DNA of 64,000 nt, taken from contig JAUCEF010000006.1 in assembly GCA_033558025.1 (NCBI GenBank), positions 2,790,001 through 2,854,000 on the forward strand. Direction: 5' to 3'. Below, one piece after another: positions 29,248 through 39,370 of the stretch. This DNA is from Phytophthora sp. 'mugwort'. Its lineage: Eukaryota > Oomycota > Peronosporomycetes > Peronosporales > Peronosporaceae. The notes beneath the pieces were generated by a model. The model had not been told where the DNA came from and did not search any database. It was given only the letters and a program-made list of their open reading frames with translations. The first letter of the stretch is position 1. Each line of letters starts with the position of its first letter. A program made the position numbers and the translations under genes.

Positions 29248-29402
29248 GGCTTAGAAGATTTGAGAGTGATTGTCGAATCGAGCTTCCCGCGCTTTTTCCT
29301 ATGTCCGGGTGAAAGTACCCCATACTTAGGGAAATAATGATGTGAGACTCTTATCGTCGGACACTTTCAATTTGACTTAGTTATCGATTCAAAGGGTGAA
29401 CT
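29248..29402. promoter_or_regulatory. Divergent promoter of MSH2 and the Treslin-like gene
   Basis: 155 bp between two ATGs. An E2F-like site TTCCCGCGC lies at 29284-29292. GTACCCC (29315-29321) is followed by TACTTAGGG (29323-29331); the same two words recur, in reverse order, before UTP20. An initiator-like CACTTTCAATTTGAC (about 29359-29373) fits the oomycete consensus and lies about 30 bp before the + gene. Regulation at G1/S is inferred from the two genes and the E2F-like site. Confidence 0.45.
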
Positions 29403-30958
29403 ATGGCGACGGACTGGGACTGGCATGCGGAGTACGTGAAGGCGACGGCGATGGAGGAGGATGGAGAGGATTCTATGCCGGCTTCGACCATGCATCAGAC
29501 GCCCAAGACGCCCGTAGACAAAGTGCTGACATTTCTGGATCGACTGCTGACCCAGGAAGGCGGCGAGTGGTGGACCAAGCTATGCCTTCGAGCCAAGTGT
29601 GCTGCCAAGAAGTGTGATGGTCAGGAGTCCACAAAGTCCAGCGCAGAGGACAAGAAACAGCTGAAGACGCTCAAAAAGCGGCTTGCGGTAGTGGGCGGCG
29701 AGTTGCTGATCAAGCTGCCGGAGCTGAACGCGTCCGCGAACAGCAAAGACACCTTACGCAGTACCAAAGTGCGTGTGTTACAGCTGCAGCTCGTGTGTCG
29801 TTTGCTGTGCTACGGAGCGTTGACAAGGAAGGAGAAAGAGGAGAAGAAGTTATTAAAGAAGGAGATCAGAGGACTGCTGGGCCGCGTGGCATTGCTGCTC
29901 GATGCGGCTAACCCGCCGTCGTTGGCGGACGAAGGCGCCGTCGAACACTCGCCGTTCCAGGAGTTCCTACTGCAGAAACTGGCTCCCAGACTGCAGTTTC
30001 TGCTACCGGAGCTGGTGCAATATTTGCTGAGGGTGTGCGAGCTGGAAGAGAAGGAAGATACCAAGGACGAACAGGATAATGATGCGACGAACGCGTTGCT
30101 GACTATTGTAAGCGGATTTGTTGCTTTATACTGGTTGAGGCTGGTAACTAATGCTAGTTGTCTTGATCATCTGATTTACAGTTGCTGCCGGTGGTAAAGC
30201 CACCTCAACCTCTTGTCGATCTTCCGAAGTCTATTGTTATTGGCAAAGGCAGCATTTTATCTGCGTTGCGACAAGAACGACCTACAAAGCGTGCTCGCCC
30301 TGATGCTAGCGCGTTGTTCAAGGAGGTGCAGCTCCCTCATCAGCTGCAGCAGAAACAAACGCAGCCACGGCCCCTAAAGTCAAGGCGGGTTTCCAAAGGC
30401 CGTGGCAGCAATACAAGCAAAAACGCATACAAAAGTGACGGAGCTGACCACAGCATCACTTCAAGAAGTAGCCAAGCCTTGCTACTTGGCGCGGCAGCTG
30501 GTACGAAATCGCTCCATAAGCCGAGGGCTCGTGATTGTGCAGGCGCAGCAACTACTGGAGTACTGTCGAATTATGGTGAGACGGATTTGCTGCGCCGCGC
30601 CGCAATGAACTCCAGCATGAGAGGATCCGTACCTCATTTCCTTCACAGAGCGATATCAGAGCGATGTGTTGGACAACAGTCTACCGTTTCCTCTTCGCCG
30701 GGAGTTTCCGCCCAAGGTCGAGGGGCAATCCCAACCGGCAAAACTCAGTCACCGCCATTGCGACGAGCTTTGACCACTTCATCGGTCATCATGCGTACGC
30801 CCGATAGACCGAAGCGGATGGCAGCACGAACTACCAGGCGGGTGTTGGTAGAAGCGTCTCCTCCACTCCGCAGGCCAAACGGAGCGGGAGCTGCACCTCG
30901 TCTTCTTCAGCCTAAGCAGTCACGACCAGGTGCTAACCCTCCTCCATTGTTTCGGTAA
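29403..30958 (+). CDS. Treslin/Sld3-like replication-initiation protein (tentative)
   Basis: Two exons, 29403-30107 and 30182-30958, joined over a 74-bp intron (GTAAGC...TTTACAG) in phase 0, giving 493 aa. Residues ~35-210 are helical. TKVRVLQLQLVCRLLCYGAL, followed by about 90 helical residues (LLGRVALLLDAANPP, then LQFLLPELVQYLL), recalls the conserved middle domain of Treslin/TICRR and Sld3 (human wording KVRECQLQ). The C-terminal half is basic, disordered and rich in Ser, Thr, Pro and Arg with SP/TP sites, as in Treslin, where CDK phosphorylation there recruits TopBP1. Its partner in the divergent promoter is MSH2. I am unsure of the family; the exon structure is firm. Confidence 0.5.
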
Positions 30959-31019
30959 TGATGCTAAAGTGTTCAACACGAAATCCGAGCAATAGACGAA
31001 GAAAGCAACTAATTGACCA

Positions 31020-31959
31020 CTAGCTTGCCGCAGTATCGTCACTATCACTCTCACTGCCGTATGCCACGAGGGCAAGTGCCGCAGTTTTCGGCTTCTCCTT
31101 CTTAGCCACAGGCGACTTGCTGGCGTCATCCACTTTCTTCTTTTTCTTTAGTGGCCCCTCATTTGGCTTATCAGAAGACTCAGTTATCTTTGAGCCACCC
31201 TTGCGCGGCTTTTTATTCACAGCTTTTCGCTTGACCTTAACCACCGACACCGCAGCCTTCTTCGTACTCGCCGTCTTCAAGTCATTTTTTGTTGAATACT
31301 TCTGCAAATGCTGCGCTGTAAGCGGCACATTACCAACAGTTTTAGGAGCACCACGTGCCACCACTACATTCCCATTTAAAGTCACCACCGTTAGTAATCT
31401 GAAGCAATTTCACATCTCCATTGCAGCAGTTCCGTAGCCTTACAAAATTGTGCAAGGTCCTCTTGGTGCTGCGCTTGGCGTTTCCGCTCAATATCCTCCT
31501 TCTTGATCTCGAGGTCCTGGATGTACTCGAACTCCTCCTCATCGAGACCTTTGGGAGGCGCTGTCAACATGAATAGTGGCACAACAGAAGCCAATGAGTG
31601 TTAACTCTGACCATCCATAACATCCATCCAGGTCGAGTCACGCACCAAAGGGGTTGTTCTTCTCCTTCCACTCGCTGTCCTTCTCCTCCTTACGATCTTG
31701 AAGTTGTTCGTACAGGGGCTTGTAGCCCGCGGCATCCTCTTGTCGCGGGGCCAGTGCCTCTGTCACGCGCTTCTCCTCCACATTGTCGCCGAAGAGCTGC
31801 AGACACAAACATCGACAGACAAGTTTGCGTTAGTGAGGGCATTTGTAGCATGAGGCTGTAGTCACAAGCACATAGACGCACCCCATCGGCAGATGTGAGC
31901 ACGGACGTCGAGACGAAACCCGCCAGAGAAGCCCTTGCGACGCCGGAACCACGCTCCAT
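31020..31959 (-). CDS. FAM192A/PIP30 (NIP30-domain) nuclear protein
   Basis: Four exons: 31882-31959, 31646-31796, 31444-31560, 31020-31363. Introns are 85, 85 and 80 bp; the last has a TTACTAAC branch-like word. The frame is kept throughout, giving 229 aa. Residues ~50-110 match the N-terminal domain of FAM192A: YKPLYEQLQDRKEEKDSEW, then PPKGLDEEEFEYIQDLEIKK. The C-terminal half is Lys-rich with nuclear-localisation-like clusters (PLKKKKKVDD) and ends in an acidic Ser/Asp tail (YGSESDSDD), a possible CK2 site. In animals the homologue binds the nuclear proteasome activator PA28-gamma through such a tail. Function here is inferred. Confidence 0.75.
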
Positions 31960-32240
31960 AATGGGGTCGTAAACAGCGTTCAGAAATCGGATTTTAGAAC
32001 AACAGGGTATTAATGACGACCCACCCACCCAGTAATTTGGGCTAATTGGGTTATTTAGTGACGACTGTCATGAATATTGTAAAATGTGTAAAACATGGTT
32101 TCAAACTACACGCCATGAATCCAAATTTATTGGGGGTGATCAAGCTTACAGATACTTTTTTATTAATAAAGTTGATACTGTCAGCGTTTTTTTTTGTTAG
32201 CAAGAAAAGGTCCGTTTTGTCGCGCAAAAATGAATAACAG
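31960..32240. other. No gene seen
   Basis: AT-rich noncoding sequence upstream of the FAM192A-like gene, with T runs near 32157 and 32189. It marks the right edge of the gene island. Confidence 0.35.
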
Positions 32241-34912
32241 GAGCGCGGTCCAAGCAGATGACACGGCAGTCAACGCTGGTGAAAGTCCACAGCATGTCGG
32301 AGAGCTGTGACAACCAGGGACACAGTGAGATCGGAGTGCAGCCCGCGGTAGGCAACGGGTGCTTATTCTCGGCAGAATCATCTTAAAAACTAGGATCTTT
32401 AGCTGAAAGTCGCAGCGACTGCACGCGCCATATGTATGATGACGCGCTAGAGTCGTAGCCGGCGACCTCACCCTTAGCGAGGTTCATCATGATTGAACAC
32501 CAATGATTCCCATGACAGTTCACTGGAATCAACACCTCTTCGATAGTTAGGCCCGCGAACCCCTTTCGAATCTCGTTCCTTAGACCCTTGACATTTCCAT
32601 CCACTGCAACGCCCAGCGTCGAGGAGTCAATCACTGTAATATCGTTGTCCGATCCGAACCTTTTCATCAGTACGTCCATCATTGCCTCATCGCTTATCAA
32701 TTGTCATGCGGTCCAATCCAGAATTTGTGTCTGCGTAATAAAAACACAATATGACCAATAAGTAGAAGAACAACAACATACACACAAGAAATGCTGTCAG
32801 AATGTACCTGAGTTGTAAGAATTGGAATGTCTTGTCAGCTTGGCGGGCAACGCTGGGTCTCTTCGAAATAAAAGCTCGGGTTTCCGTAGCGGGAAAAATC
32901 GATCTGTGCAATGGCATCCATCCTAACGCCGTGTTGATTTTGCGTAACCCATCAATAGCACGGTACCACTTTTTCATCAGTGCGACGACAGTGTTTGGGA
33001 AGACACCAAGTCCTAAATTTTCGAGTGCGATATCCATTTCTTGCACACCGGGATGTTTTCTTTGATAGGCTGATACTTTGCAGCGCATTTGCCAATCAAG
33101 TCTTTCGGAAACGTTCTTGAGATCTCGCTGGGAGTTAGTATGGGTTTACCTGTAGGTGGCTTTCCAATCTGGTAGGCGGTGGGTGGTCTCGGTTTCTTGA
33201 GGAAGACCAATGGCTTAAACTGAAGCAGCACTTCGTGGGACGAGTTGAAGGTTGGGTCGCCGTCCATAATTTGCTCAACGGAAACGAGGTTCAGATGTTT
33301 GCCGTGCATCGCATTATCTTATTGGACCATCGCTATGCCCAAGTTTCTTTTAGCTTTGACTGCTTTGGGTTTTTGTTTGGGGCTCCCACGAGCTTTCGGA
33401 GGGCTCTGTAGATCGAAATCATCCTCGGCGTCATCAAGTACAATAATGCGTTGCAAATTCTCGCTCGGCTGCTCCGAGGTTTCACGATGATCGGTTCCGT
33501 CTGACCTGCGGCACCCAGCCGGCCCCCGATACCCAACTGGCCCTCACTTGTACCCAACCCCACTTCTTCATCCAACTGGCTCTCTGTGGTAACCAACTGG
33601 GCTTCACTCGCAACCAACTCGAGTTCACTGGTACCCAACTGAGCTTCACTCGCACACAGCTGAGCTTCTATAAGTTCCAATTTGGGTCTCTCTGCAGTCG
33701 AGGCAACCTGGACCGATTTGTTTGCTAGTTGTGTGGTCTGTACAGAAAGCGAGATCGCCTCATCATCACGTACATCTTCACAAATACAAGTGGCGATAAT
33801 CTAACAAGACGAAGACAAGTCAATACCATCTCAAAAATTACGGCTAGATATATAGTGACACGCTCGTACTTTGTTCTCCACGTTGTTCACAAAGATGCGG
33901 TCAATGTTTCCAGGCTCCGAAGCAAACTCCTTCATCCACTGCTTCAATCTTTTGGCGCTGGTTTGTTCCGTATCCGCTCGTTTCTTTACCTTCCTGACTA
34001 GGTTGCGCACGTCGTGATTGTTAGGATTGCAACCGAGTTATCGTGGATATACTTCATGATATTCTACTTCTTAGTCCGCGCCTTTCGAAGTTCATCCACC
34101 GTGTCGACGACCTCCGAATCCAGTGCCGTTCTGTTGTGGGGGTATTGAGCAAACGTTCGTTTGCTCAAGTGGTGGTTGTGCCCAAAGCGCGCCGATGTAA
34201 TCTTCAGGGAAAACTTGGGACCTTCCGCATCCACCACTTGAACACACGCATTGATCTAGACAACATTCATCCATACCATATTAGACCACCCAAAACCCAA
34301 CAGAGCACAATCGTTCCCAACTCGACCCAACTGACCCGAAGACGGAACAAATATCCCACCTGAGTTCCACACTCTATCGATCTCGACTGCTGCCGCTTCA
34401 TCTTCCCATTGCCTCGCAATTTGAATTTTCCTGCGTGCGTCACACGAAGGTCTTCGCGTAGTAGATCCAGTCGTCTGGCACCAACGATGCCTTGGACCCC
34501 GACGATAGTATCTTGTTGTTTCTCACGGCGACCTTGGTGTTTGTACGCACTTAAAAGCTTTACAAACAGCAATGAAGTTAATACTCGCGGCAGGATTTCT
34601 CAAAGCGATCAGTTCACTCTGTACCTGGTACGTTGCCTGCTCGTAGGTTTCTAAGTACTCATGCAACTCTGTCCATGAGTCGAACTGCGTCTCATGGAGC
34701 CCGGGAGCCACTGAAACTGGCCCCTCGTCCCCGGAGCCCTCGAGTGATGCAATACTTGGAGTGGCAGGTCGGCTTTGACTGCAGTTGTTTCGACTGCGAG
34801 GCGTGGCTGCTAGCGGTGCTGGACGTGTCCTCGGACAAGTCCACCCATTCCTCTTCGGAGCTTTTCGTTGCCCGTCTCGACACGCGGTGTCCTCATCACC
34901 GCCTTTACGCAC
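32241..34912 (-). pseudogene. C48 (Ulp1/SENP-like) peptidase relic with FAR1-like N-terminus, transposon-associated
   Basis: The minus-strand frames follow in order. 34523-34912 is a FAR1/SWIM-type opening, FDSWTELHEYLETYEQATYQ. 34267-34572 gives KFKLRGNGKMKRQQSRSIEC, the basic zinc-region remnant. Frames near 34050-34200 give RFGHNHHLSKRTFAQYP. 33729-34000 gives NHDVRNLVRKVKKRADTEQ. 33333-33680 has a repeat of SEAQL-type units. 32383-33309 carries the Ulp1 fold with VLIPVNCHGNHWCSIM (catalytic His) and VAGYDSSAS (catalytic Asp). The catalytic Cys region after 32380 is degraded. This family is repeated in oomycete genomes and probably mobile (MULE-like). Many frame changes; not functional. 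Confidence 0.6.
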
Positions 34913-35600
34913 AGGTCACGCGCCATGGTCGTCCCGTCCTGATTTATCCCCGGTTGCTAAATGAGTGGTGAGAGGAGAAGCGGTATACCGCTATACTGCG
35001 TATAGATGTCGGACGGATACGACATTGTGGTTAGGGGGAAATTTGGGAGCAAACTGACGACGATCAGTTGGGTGCAGCAACCACTCTCAGTAAATAGGAG
35101 CGCGCCCGCGATGACGTTCCGGCTACTTTGGTGGCCTGCATAGCGTTGATTGGCTTAAAAGGAACGACGGGAGGAGACACCGGCAGCAACCTGCGAGGAA
35201 TACGATCCGCTGGCGAGCAGGAGAAATGAGCATCGTTGCATGGTGCTCATACAAGGGCCTCTTTGGAAAGACACGAATACGAGCTCTAGAATGATTGAGG
35301 CGGCATTGCTACAACCCGCCCTGACAGAGAAAAAGGCGCGTATAGAAAAGCCACAGGAGACTGGTACGCATGATGAAAATGGCCAGCCTGAGCGACAGCA
35401 GACCATTCTAGGAAGCAGGAGAACTCATCGAGCAATCAGCAACAGTGTGCTGGTCCTCGTCTTCGGCGTCGTCAATAAGTGATTGATGACCAAAATCAGT
35501 CCGTTCCGCGCTCACATCAACTGGTACCAGCTTGACGGTCCGTTCCTGACATACACGATGGATACTTTCGATTGTCCGCGTGTACAGTGAACGGCATGGA
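34913..35600. other. No gene firmly seen
   Basis: Short frames on both strands (for example 35240-35482 on +) have no recognisable motif. This is the boundary between the C48 relic and gypsy relic D and probably includes 5' untranslated sequence of relic D. Confidence 0.3.
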
Positions 35601-36740
35601 AGGCACGGACGGCGCGAACAACGAGGAATACATGGTCGCTGTGAACGCCACCAACGGCATGGACGACGTGGGAGACACCGCCGGCGTAGTGTGAAGGATC
35701 TGGATCTGCCTACGTTCACCCTAGCTCCGAAAGTTTGGTGTCAACATTGATCAATAGAGTGAATTTGGCCTTGAAGGGTGCTGAATATAAGGACGTTGTA
35801 AGTGGTCAAACCATTCTCTATACTTCATTCTGGAAAAAAAAAAGTTGCAACCAAATGCGACTAAGAGGTGGGTCAACATGAACCGCAGACTAGAACCATC
35901 CGCGATAGCAAACGTGGACAAACCTGAAGAAGGCATGCTAAGCCGATACGGGGAGGGACTTGGCAAGGCAGCGGCGGAATGTCGAGTGAATATGCGGTGG
36001 ATGATGCCGGGGGAAATTTACCCCGATTTGGTAGCTGAACTTCGAGATGTTGTGTGCAGATATAAGGTCGGTTATTAACCCAGTTCTACAGATGCCTAGA
36101 CAGGACAACTAAGAAATTCATGAAGCAAGATCCAAACCCCGAACACCGGAAGAGTCGGTGGACAAGGCTACATAGATTGATGACCCGATGCATAGGAATA
36201 CTGATTCACTGGCCAATCCTGCGCCACAGCGCCTAGCCCGTTTCTCATCCCGATAGCTGGATCGATGGGTCACACGATGGTGATTCCTGGTATCGGCGGC
36301 TTAGGACTTCCGACAGAGTTAACAGCGGCGGCTACGATTAATGCAATTGCGACGAAGAATCAACCTGATGCGGTGGCTCTATTCACCAAGCCGCAGGGTC
36401 TGGGATAACTACTCATGAACGTGGGGTGTCCCTCCTGCTCGACTTTGGAATGGGGCGTTCTGGACATAAGCAAGGAAGAGCGATGGGAGGCGGTCAAATA
36501 TCATGCGGCACAACAACAGTGACCAACTAGAACGAAAGTTGAGGACGAAGCGGGATGTACGAGTGCTTAGCGACGATGAAGCAGCACCGCTGCTGAAAAG
36601 GCCAAAATTTAAGGCGGCAATCAAGCAGGCGATGGAGCGAAGTAACAGGCCAGGCCGCAACACGTCAGCTAATGTCAGCTTGCGTCCGGCAACAACACGG
36701 GTTTCCAGTGAGGAAAAGAAGAGCGGTACCCACGTGTCCT
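35600..36740 (+). pseudogene. Ty3/gypsy relic D: gag
   Basis: The frames read VKDLDLPTFTLAPKV (35690), then TKRWVNMNRRLEP (35860), ADTGRD or LSRYGEGLGKAAAECRVNM (35935), MRWMMPGEIYPDLVAELRDV (35990), VIPGIGGLGLPTELT (36280) and VALFTKPQG (36375). This is the capsid-like gag of oomycete gypsy elements, ending in a basic stretch (LLKRPKFKAAIKQAMERSN). Stops and shifts occur every 100-200 bp. The copy resumes with protease at about 38470 after an unrelated stretch. Confidence 0.7.
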
Positions 36741-38460
36741 AACGGCAGCAAGACATCCACTTCGTCCCGTGTTTTCATCTCCTTGCTCCGCACGCTATTT
36801 CTACGCCTCGTTTTCGTCTTTCCTAGTGCAGTTGCCACGACCGCCCTCTCGTCCTCTGTCTTCTCCAGATGCCGTATTCTCCTTACCACGCCCACAACTC
36901 GTTTCCTATGCCTTGAGTGTCTTTCCGCGCGTTAGCAATACGCATCATTCCTCGACTTTGTAACAGACTATAGCGTGAGAACGAAACGCCTGAAGAAATT
37001 TTATCTATTTTTATTAAAGTAAAAGTGGAAAAATAAAAGTTTTATCGATAAAAAATATGTATTCCAAATTCAATAGGGTATTTAACTATTGCAAGAGGAA
37101 ACTAATAAATATCAATGCTTTTTGTTAGTTACTTTGAAAATAAGTATAAATAACAGTCCATAGGCATCGAGTTTCAACCGTCTCGTTCCTCGCTCATCGG
37201 AATGCTGCTAGAAACTGAGACCGGGTGCACTGCGCGCGGCAGCTCCACAGTACTGCTTCCGGTCGTACATGAAGAGCTGAAGCCGACATATCAGCAGGGA
37301 CATCGTAACTTATTTACAATTACATTCATTTGAATTAAAATATAACTTGAGAACTTGACGGCATCAAGGGTTGTGTGGCAATGATTCGGTTGAGATAGCT
37401 GATTGCTGGTGCTACGACCGCTGTCACAGCAATGGCGCGTCGTTGCCTGGCGCTTACGGGCGTTGTCTGAGCCGTATACGTGGGGTCCGGGATAAAACTG
37501 CGCTGCTGACAACGTTAACGCACCGGTAGTAGCCGCGTTACCTGCTGCAGCCTTCTTTGGGGCGCCAGGTTGGTCGCGTTTCCATCCAGACACGCGTGGC
37601 TTCTTCTGTCGGCCCATCAGAGCCGCAGCTTGATCACTTTCACCGGCGCCAAAACAATTTTTTCTTGCTGCTGCACGCCTAATAGTGCGAGTTCTGGTGC
37701 AGTTGGGCGAAAAAGATTCTGACGAATCAGAGGCCTGGAAATATTTTTCACTTGCTGCAAGAAAGAAAATCTTATTGTTGCTGCGCAATTGACTACCCCT
37801 AATCTGTACTCACACAATAGTTCTGTTAATCGCCCCGCTGACCGGATCATCGTTGGGCAGTCTCGTGTTTCTCCTCGATGGTATGATTACTTCCTTGCAT
37901 TCTTCTGTTGAACGTGCCTCTTTGCCAAATCGAAACGCGCCTTTTCAGTTCGAGGCTTGCTCTTCCCAGCTTCGGCACACCCCAGCTGGTTGTCGTATGC
38001 TCGGGCATACCGTAATTATCGGGCTCGAGCGACGCCGTTTCCCGGCCGAAGTCAAGTGAACTAACAAATCCTCGTTAGTGTTTTTATTGATTCGCTGTGA
38101 TGACATCCGTCCTGCACGGTTTGTGGTGCTGCCAGCTCTGCGTCTCATTTGCGACATATCTACGTCCGTCAGAGGTCATCATTGTTGACGCAGACGAAGG
38201 TAATGCATACATTTTTCTTCAGTTGTTCTATAAAAGATGTGTACAGGTAAACGTCTACTCGGTCCAAAAACAAAGGTTTTAGAGGTTGGATGCCGCCCTC
38301 CTGTTTTCTGCTGTCGCAGTGGGCCCGATGATTACGGTACCGAGCAGCCGCCACGACCGGTTGCACAGTGGTCACGTATCGTGCTAAGCGATCACTGTCT
38401 GTCGCTGCTGTCTTTTCGATCATGCTCCTCAGCATCTTGTGAAGTGCCACGCCCCGATCC
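36741..38460. other. Sequence interrupting relic D; no gene identified
   Basis: About 1.7 kb not resembling gag or pol. 36960-37160 is very AT-rich. Minus-strand frames 37291-37788 and 37617-37850 overlap; the first has GRQKKPRVSGWKRDQPGAP and a basic Ala-rich run but no known domain. Terminal repeats that would prove an insertion were not found by eye. It may instead be diverged pol/gag sequence. Confidence 0.3.
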
Positions 38461-38469
38461 GCCATCATC

Positions 38470-39370
38470 CGCACCATACCGACTCACACCACGTTGCCTT
38501 CAATCGTTCGTCGGTCTTCGCCTTGTTCGCTGCGCTCTCATGATTCCTACGGAGGGTTTTCAGCGAGGTCATCCTTGTAGACCCTTGTATTGTAGATGGC
38601 TGCTCAATGCTGGGGGTGGACTTCTTGCACGAGCACGGAGCTACCATGGACTTCCAGAAAAACGAGTTACGGTATGTGGATACTGGACGAGCAGTGGTTA
38701 TACCACTCAGGACATTCGATAAACACAACGCCGTCAAGGTGGTAGCAGTGGGCACGGTTGGGAAACACGGGTGGGCCGGGATATGGTCTACATCAGAAGA
38801 CTGTGAGAAAGGTATATTTCTACCAACGGCGCAATTGGGATCGGTGATGCTAGCAGCAACGGTGGCGGGGTACGGAATGGTCCCAGCGATTAACTCAGGA
38901 CGCGATAGAGTAAAGTTGTCTTCGAAAAAGGAACTTGACTCCTGGATACGACTTGCCGCAGAGGTAGAGATCCCCGAAGTAAATGGCGGATTGCAGCGAC
39001 ATCGAGTGCTTCAATGGTTGAAAGGCATGAACGATAATGAATAGCCGCTGAAAAATAAAGACGAATTGCACTTCGGCACCAAGGCAGAAAGCAACCGGGC
39101 GCTTGGGAAGAAGTTACTCGGAGGCTGACGGAAAACACTGGTGGCTGTCCCCATCCACGGCACTAGAGATAGATCACCACATTGACACTGGAGACGCGGT
39201 TCCAAACATGTTAAAAAGGCGACGAAATGCTCATAGTGAAGACGCAGTGACGGAAAGTAATGTGCAGAAAATGTTATCTGCTGGTGTGGTTGAAGAGTGC
39301 AATGGTGCGTGGGATTTCCCAGCACTCGCGTACAAGATCAACCGTAATTCTAGTCGTATTCTGCCTTGAT
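38470..39370 (+). pseudogene. Ty3/gypsy relic D: protease and start of reverse transcriptase
   Basis: VILVDPCIVDGCSMLGVDFL runs into HEHGATMDFQKNELRY at 38560-38690, matching the C-terminal half of a gypsy aspartic protease. The catalytic Asp-Ser/Thr-Gly itself is not visible. Frame 39103-39369 has ALEIDHHIDTGDAVPNM, NVQKMLSAGVVEECNGAWDF and then FPALAYKINRN, the opening of RT. It stops at 39369 and the rest of pol is missing. Confidence 0.7.
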
